DNA from: Scylla paramamosain
Taxonomy: Eukaryota; Arthropoda; Malacostraca; Decapoda; Portunidae
DNA: 64,000 bases
Direction of reading: 5' to 3'
NCBI RefSeq assembly: GCF_035594125.1
Contig: NC_087178.1
Span: 11,002,508-11,066,507, forward strand
The notes under the pieces were generated by a model, which saw only the letters and a program-made list of their open reading frames with translations, was not told the DNA's origin and made no database searches. Each line of letters starts with the position of its first letter. The stretch's first letter is position 1. The position numbers were made by a program, and so were the translations under genes. Shown piece after piece: positions 57,333 to 64,000 of this stretch.

Positions 57333-57860
57333 TCAAAAATTGGTGGATAAGTGTCTTGAAACCTCCCTCTTGAAGGAATTCAAGTCGTAGGAAGGTGGAA
57401 ATACAGAAGCAGGCAGGGAGTTCCAGAGTTTACCAGAGAAAGGGATGAATGATTGAGAATACTGGTTAACTCTTGCGTTAGAGAGGTGGACAGAATAGGG
57501 GTGAGAGAAAGAAGAAAGCCTTGTGCAGCGACGACGCGGAAGGAGGGGAGGCACGCAGTTAGCAAGATCAGAAGAGCAGTTAGCATGAAAATAGCGGTAG
57601 AAGACAGCTAGATATGCAACATTGCGGCGGTGAGAGAGATGCTGAAGACAGTCAGTTAGAGGAGAGGAGTTGATGAGACGAAAAGCTTTTGATTCCACCC
57701 TGTCTAGAAGAGCAGTATGAGTGGAACCCCCCCAGACATGTGAAGCATACTCCATACATGGACGGATAAGGCCCTTGTACAGAGTTAGCAGCTGGGGGGG
57801 TGAGAAAAACTGGCGGAGACGTCTCAGAACACCTAACTTCATAGAAGCTGTTTTAGCTAG
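57333..57860 (-). pseudogene. LINE ORF2 remnant: post-RT C-terminal region, frameshifted
   Basis: Continues the same polyprotein in another frame after a junction near 57856-57870. Upstream reads '...STLNILGLSL' and downstream 'LAKTASMKLGVLRRLRQF'. The family normally has about a dozen more residues here, so a deletion of roughly 35 nt plus frameshift is inferred. Recognisable text includes LYKGLIRPCMEYASHVWGG, LDRVESKAFRLINSSPLTD, ARVNQYSQSFIPFSGKLWN and SLPASVFPPSYDLNSFKREV, ending in RHLSTNF and TGA at 57333-57335. This segment is conserved in jockey/CR1-type elements. The ATG at 57842 is internal and not a genuine start. Confidence 0.9.
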
Positions 57861-59640
57861 AATATAAGTATAAGGACAGACCGAGGATGTTCAGTGTAGA
57901 AGAGGGGGACAGTTGAGTGTCATTGAAGAAGAGGAGATAGTTGTCTGGAAGGTTGTGTCGAGTTGACAGATGGAGGAATTGAGTTTTTGAGGCATTGAAC
58001 AATACCAAGTTTGCTCTGCCCCAATCAGAAATTTTAGAAAGATCAGAAGTCAGGCGTTCTGTGGCTTCCCTGCGTGATATGTTTACCTCCTGAAGGGTTG
58101 GACGTCTATGAAAAGACGTGGAAAAGTGCAGGGTGGTATCATCAGCGTAGGAGTGGATAGGGCAAGAAGTTTAGTTTAGAAGATCATTAATGAATAATAA
58201 GAAGAGAGTGGGTGACAGGACAGAACCCTGAGGAACACCACTGTTAATAGATTTAGGAGAAGAACAGTGACCGTCTACCACAGCAGCAATAGAACGGTCA
58301 GAAAGGAAACTTGAGATGAAGTTACAGAGAGAAGGATAGAAACCATAGGAGGGTAGTTTGGAAATCAAAGCTTTGTGCCAGACTCTATCAAAAGCTTTTG
58401 ATATGTCCAAGGCAACAGCGAAAGTTTCACCAAAATCTCTAAAAGAGGATGACCAAGACTCAGTAAGGAAAGCCAGAAGATCACCAGTAGAGCGGCCTTG
58501 ACGGAACCCATACTGGTGATCAGATAGAAGGTTGTGAAGTGATAGATGTTTAAGAATCTTCCTGTTGAGGATAGATTCAAAAACTTTAGATAGGTAGGAA
58601 ATTAAAGCAATACGACGGTAGTTTGAGGGATTAGAACGGTCACCCTTTTTAGGAACAGGTTGAATGTAGGCAAACTTCCAGCAAGAAGGAAAGGTAGATG
58701 TTGACAGACAGAGCTGAAAGAGTTTGACTAGGCAAGGTGCAAGCACGGAGGCACAGTTTCGGAGAACAATAGGAGGGACCCCATCAGGTCCATAAGCCTT
58801 CCGAGGGTTTAGGCCAGCGAGGGCATGGAAAACATCATTGCGAAGAATTTTAATAGGTGGCATGAAGTAGTCAGAGGGTGGAGGAGAGGGAGGAACAAGC
58901 CTGGAATCGTCCAAGGTAGAGTTTTTAGCAAAGGTTTGAGCAAAGAGTTCAGCTTTAGAAATAGATGTGATAGCAGTGGTGCCATCTGGTTGAAATAGAG
59001 GAGGGAAAGAAGAAGAAGCAAAGTTATTGGAGATATTTTTGGCTAGATGCCAGAAATCACGAGGGGAGTTAGATCTTGAAGGGTTTTGACAGTTTCTGTT
59101 AATGAAGGAGTTTTTGGCTAGTTGGAGAACAGACTTGGCATGGTTCCGGGCAGAAATATAAAGTGCATGAGATTCTGGTGATGGAAGGCTTAAGTACCTT
59201 TTGTGGGCCACCTCTCTATCATGTATAGCACGAGAACAAGCTGTGTTAAACCAAGGTTTAGAAGGTTTAGGACGAGAAAAAGAGTGAGGAATGTACGCCT
59301 CCATGCCAGACACTATCACCTCTGTTATGCGCTCAGCACACAAAGACGGGTCTCTGACACGGAGGCAGTAGTCATTCCAAGGAAAATCAGCAAAATACCT
59401 CCTCAGGTCCCCCCAACTAGCAGAGGCAAAACGCCAGAGGCACCTTCGCTTAGGGGGATCCTGAGGAGGGATTGGAGTGATAGGACAAGATAAAGATATG
59501 AGATTGTGATCGGAGGAGCCCAACGGAGAAGAAAGGGTGACAGCATAAGCAGAAGGATTAGAGGTCAGGAAAAGGTCAAGAATGTTGGGCGTATCTCCAA
59601 GACGGTCAGGAATAGAAATAAAGAATAGAGGTAGAGATAA
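57853..59640 (-). pseudogene. LINE ORF2 remnant: endonuclease C-terminus plus reverse transcriptase
   Basis: The frame is open from the 5' junction to TAA at 58171-58173, then continues in the same frame to TAA at 57853-57855. Counting residues from 59523 (a TTG, so not a real start), GSSDHN at 2-7 is the conserved SDH end of APE endonucleases. GPDGVPP (245-251), [15 protein letters not shown] (289-303), [14 protein letters not shown] (337-350), [12 protein letters not shown] (371-382, motif A aspartate D373) and [11 protein letters not shown] (428-438, motif B) are RT blocks. The catalytic YADD (codons 58138-58149) lies just after the premature TAA, so a truncated product would lack motif C. 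NYRRIAL replaces the usual NYRPIAL. No upstream ATG belongs to the original element. Confidence 0.92.
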
Positions 59641-60478
59641 AGAACAATATTACCAGATCGTGTGTTTTGAATATATTTGACATTGTTAGGCACCGAAACG
59701 CCACAATGCATGCATAGCACATAATATGGGGTAAGGAAACGAGATTTATAAAAAAAAACGTGTCTTTTGAGTATTTATGAGTGTGTTAAGCACCAAAACA
59801 CTATAAAAGCATATAAATCACACCATAAGGGAAAGCGAAACAACATTAAAAAAAAGGTCTGTTTTCGTTATTTTTGAGCTACTTACGTACGGAAACGCAA
59901 GAAAGAATACAAAAACAGAACAGCATTACCAAAAACAAGTATTTTGAGTGTTTTAGAAGTTTGTATACACAGTAACGCCAAAATGCATATAAAGTACCTT
60001 GTAATTTATGAGTGTTTTTCAGCTTTTCAAGTGCCAAAATACTGAAATTCATGAATATCTCTCTATACGGAGAAACAGAACAAAATTAACAAAAAAAAAA
60101 AAACGTGTATCTAAAGAGTATTTCACGTTTTTAGGTACCAAAACGCCAAAATGGATGCAAAGCACCCTATGAGGGGAAATTAATGTAGATTTTCAGATAC
60201 GTGTGTTTTCATTGTTTATGAGCGTTCTAGACAAGAAAACGATAAAAAGCATGAATAACACACTATGGGGGAAAATAAAGACGTTACCGAAAAAATTACT
60301 TAATTGTTATTTTCAGCTACTTACCAAAGCGATGAAACATACAGAAAATACTTTAAGGAGAAATTATATAATTTTTTAAGCTTGGAACGTAGAAAAATGA
60401 AAAAATGCATGGAAAGTATTCTATATGGGGAAACAAAAGGACATTACGAGAAACATGTATTACCAGAGTTTTTGAGCT
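59641..60478 (-). repeat. Satellite block, minus polarity, after the LINE
   Basis: Minus-strand monomers resume at 'gaacaatattaccagatcg' and run to the polarity switch at about 60478. No gene seen. Confidence 0.85.
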
Positions 60479-60515
60479 TCTTAATACAAGTTTCTCGTAA
60501 TGTCCTTTCGTTTTT
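60431..60515. repeat. Short foldback at polarity switch
   Basis: The arms 'aaaaggacattacgagaaac' (60435-60454) and 'gtttctcgtaatgtcctttc' (60490-60509) pair over about 30 bp with about three mismatches. The loop is about 60463-60481. It marks the change from minus to plus monomers. Confidence 0.85.
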
Positions 60516-60654
60516 AAATATCGGGTATTTTCCATGCTTTTTTTGCATTTTTGTCTGTAGAAAGCTCAAGAACATTAAAAATACTTGTTTTAGGTAATGT
60601 ACACATTTTTTCTCCATAAAGGGCGTTTTGTACGCGTTATGGTGTTTTGGTACT

Positions 60655-60817
<163 letters not shown>

Positions 60818-61578
60818 AAAACACTTAAAAAGCACGTTTTTCGTAATGCTGTTTTCTTTTACCGTATAGAGTGTTTTCTATGCTTTTTACCGTTTTGGTG
60901 CCTAACACGCTAATAAAAACTCAAAAGACACGTTTATAGAAATATCGTTTCTTTTCACCATATAGAGTTTTTTCGATGCGTTTTGTCGTTATGGCACCTT
61001 ATTATGTGAAATGCACTCAAAATACACGTTTTCGGAAATTTGTTTTTCATTTTCTCTATATTGAGTACTATTCATACGTTCTAGCGTTTTGGTACCTAAG
61101 AATCTAAAAAACACTCATTACACACGATTCTCTTAATCAGTTTTCTTTTTCTCCAATAGTTACCCTATACCTGAAAACGATAACATATCAAGAAAATTGC
61201 ATGCATTTTCGCGATATGACAACCATGTGAAATACACTAAAAATACACACGTTTTTCGTAATGTTTTTCTGTTTCTTGATATCGAGTGCTATTTATGTGT
61301 TTTAGCGTTGTGATATTAAACAGGCTCAAAAGCACTTATAATACTCGTTTTTAGTAATGTGTTTTAGTTATTCATATTTAAGGTTTTTACATGAATTTTG
61401 GCATTATAGCAAAAAAAATAAAGATAAAAAAGTGAAATACACTCAAAATACACATTTTTGGTAATGTTCTGTTTCTCCATAATACACGTTTCTTGTAGTT
61501 TCTTTTCGTTTCCCATTATTGGGTAGATTAATGTTTTTTGTACGTAACAAGCTCAAAAACATTAAGAATACCTGTTTT

Positions 61579-61947
<369 letters not shown>

Positions 61948-64000
61948 ATTTTATTTATTTTTTTTTTTTACCATAAAGAGTGCTTTGCATTTTTTTTTTT
62001 TTCCAGTTTTTGTTGTACGTATGTAGCTAATAAACATTCAAATGACACGCTTTTTGTAATGTTATTTTCCTTTCTAATATAGTGTGCTTTACATGCTTTT
62101 TAGCGTTTTGTTGTCTAACATTCATAAAACACTCAAAAGATAAGTACCTTTTACTTTGGTTTAATTTTCTCATAGAGGGAAGTTTACATGCATTTTGGCG
62201 TTTTGGTAACTAAAAATCTAAAAACACGCAAAAGACACGCTTTTTTGGAAATGTTATTATGTTCCTCTATGCTAATAAGCCCAAAAACACTCATAATACA
62301 CGTTTCTCGTATTATTATTTTTGTTTTTTTTTCGTTTCCACATAGCTTGAAGCATTTTTGGCCTTGTACGTAACATACTAAAAACCCTATAAACACTTGT
62401 TTATTTCGTGTCTATTCTGTTTTCCATACAGCGTTCCATGTGTTTTAGCGTTTTGTTATGTAAATAGATCAAAACACGGGAAAGAGACGTTTTTGTTAAT
62501 ATTCTTTTGTTTTCCCATATTGGGTGCTTTCCATACATTTTACCATTTTGGTGCCTGTCACACTTATAAACACTGGAAAGACACGTTTCTGGAAACTTCG
62601 TTTCCTTTCTCCATATAGGATGCTTTTTATGCATTTTGGCGCTTTGGTACTTAACTGTGAAATACACCCAAAATACACCTTTTCTATAATGTTCTATTTC
62701 TCCATATAGAGTGCTATTCATCAGTTTTAGCGTTCTGATGTCAAAGAAGCTGAAAAACTCTCTTAACAAGCTTTTCGTAATGTATTCTACTTTCCCTGTA
62801 TAGAGTACTTTCCACGCATTTTGGCATATCCTACGTAACAATCTCAAAATTACTTCAAATACACGTTTTTAATAGAGATATATTCTTTTTTTTCCCATGA
62901 AGGGCGTTTTACATACGTTTTAGCGCAGGTAAATACCTCAAAAACACACAAAAAAAGACGTTTTTGGTAAAGTTGTTTTGTTTTAACTTATCGGTGTTTT
63001 CCATGCCTTTTAGTATTTTGGTGACAAGCGCAGTCATAAACACTCAAAAATAATATATCTATAAATTTTGTTTTTTTTCCAAACATAAGCTAATTTGTAG
63101 GCATTTTGGCGTTTTGGTAATTAACAAAGTGAAAAACACTGAAAATACTTGCTTTGGGTATGTTATTTTGTTTCCCTGTAAAAGGTGTTTTTAATGCATT
63201 TTAGCGTTTTGGTACGTAAGTAGTTCAAAAACACTCAAAAGACACGTTTTTGCTAATGTTTTATTTTTATTTTTTCATATATGGTGATTTCTATGCTTAT
63301 AGTGCCTAACACACTGAAAAATCTAGAAAGCCACGTTTCTGTTATATCGTTTCATTTCCCAAAAAAAGGTGGCTTTGCATGGATTTTGGCGTTTGATGGC
63401 TAACAGTTGGAAAAAAAAAAAAAATCAAAATACGAGTACACGTCTTTGGTGATGATATTTTGTTTCTCCATACAGAGTGCTATTCATACATTTTAGCGTT
63501 TTTGGTGCCTAAGAAGCTTAATATACACGTTTCTCTTAATATTATTTTTTCCCCATAATAAGTACTTTCTATACATTTTAAAATCTTTGTATGTAAAAAT
63601 CTCAAAAACTCTGAAAATCTACTTTTTTTTTTTATCAAGTAATAATATTTCTTCATAAATGGTGTTTTGCCTACGTTTTAGCGTTTTGGTACGTAAGTAG
63701 CTTAAAAACACTAAAAAGAGAAGTAATTGGTAATGATGTATTGTTTTCCTTTACAGGATACTTTTAATCCTTTTTAGGGTTTTGGTGACTAACACTTAAA
63801 AAAACTCGTTTCTTAAAAAGCTTTGCATGCATTTTGGTTTTTTAGTACCTAACAATGTAAAATACACTCAAAATACACTTTTTTTGGTAGTGTTGTTCTG
63901 TTTCTCCATATAGAGAGCTATTCATGCTTTTTTTTAGAGTTTTGATACGTGAGAAGCTCAAAAACATTCATAATACACGTTTCTCGTAACGTCTTTTCAT

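Larger units (their letters stand above)
57229..59635 (-). mobile_element. 5'-truncated non-LTR retrotransposon (LINE, jockey/CR1-like)
   Basis: About 2.4 kb of clearly GC-richer sequence interrupts minus-polarity satellite. Read on the minus strand it contains, in order, the end of an APE-type endonuclease ([24 protein letters not shown]), a linker, a reverse transcriptase with recognisable motifs, the RT C-terminal region, a 3' UTR of about 90 nt and a 12-A tail (T-run 57230-57241). The endonuclease N-terminus and any ORF1 are absent, as expected for incomplete target-primed reverse transcription. Frame breaks show it is dead. No clear target-site duplication is visible. The 5' junction falls between about 59612 and 59640. 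The protein resembles elements I recall from decapod crustaceans; clade assignment is tentative. Confidence 0.93.

Noticed and set aside
59203..59493. Plus-strand frame opposite the LINE.
   Set aside because: Shadow of the minus-strand reverse-transcriptase coding sequence; no recognisable domain.

Overview
The window reads as eukaryotic, AT-rich, non-genic satellite DNA, interrupted by microsatellites and two non-LTR retrotransposon remnants. I see no host gene, tRNA, rRNA, CRISPR array or prokaryotic operon. The retrotransposon proteins resemble LINE polyproteins I associate with decapod crustacean genomes. Long (AT)n and (TC)n tracts fit that group too. Decapod origin is an inference from memory, not a search result.

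Nearly every base outside the microsatellites and LINEs belongs to one tandem family with a monomer of about 96 bp. Each monomer has a 'CATATAG' box, a 'GCATGCATTTTGGCG' box, a 'TTTTGGTACCTAA' box and an 'ACACGTTTTTGGTAATGTT' box. Five monomer types follow one another (A, GGTACCTAACAATGTG; B, GGTACCTAAGAAGCTC; C, GTACGTAACAAGCTC; D, GGTACGTAAGTAGCTC; E, GGTGCCTAACACGCTCATAA). This gives a diverged higher-order repeat of about 480 bp. From 3501 to 27718 the family was re-amplified as a macro-unit of 7.3-8.1 kb, present in three full copies plus a partial fourth.

Monomer polarity flips repeatedly: minus 1-3495, plus 3496-30600, minus 30601-35380, plus 35381-51605, minus 51606-52928, plus 53146-54084, minus 54322-60478 (with the LINE inside), plus 60479-64000. 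Positions 1-3495 are an inverted copy of about 6090-9592. Positions 53146-54084 and 54322-55260 form an apparently perfect 939-bp-arm palindrome around an (AT)n core. A smaller foldback lies at 32703-32864.

Insertions are a 5'-truncated, inactivated jockey/CR1-like LINE (57229 to about 59635, minus strand; endonuclease C-terminus, reverse transcriptase, 3' poly(A)) and a 168-bp scrap of another LINE C-terminus (about 31436-31603, plus). Five (AT)n tracts and two (TC)n tracts are present. The many short open frames are satellite or microsatellite translations, not genes. Interest lies in genome architecture (nested repeat levels, polarity switches, templated patches) rather than in any encoded pathway. 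Boundaries of satellite blocks are accurate to roughly 10-30 bp.
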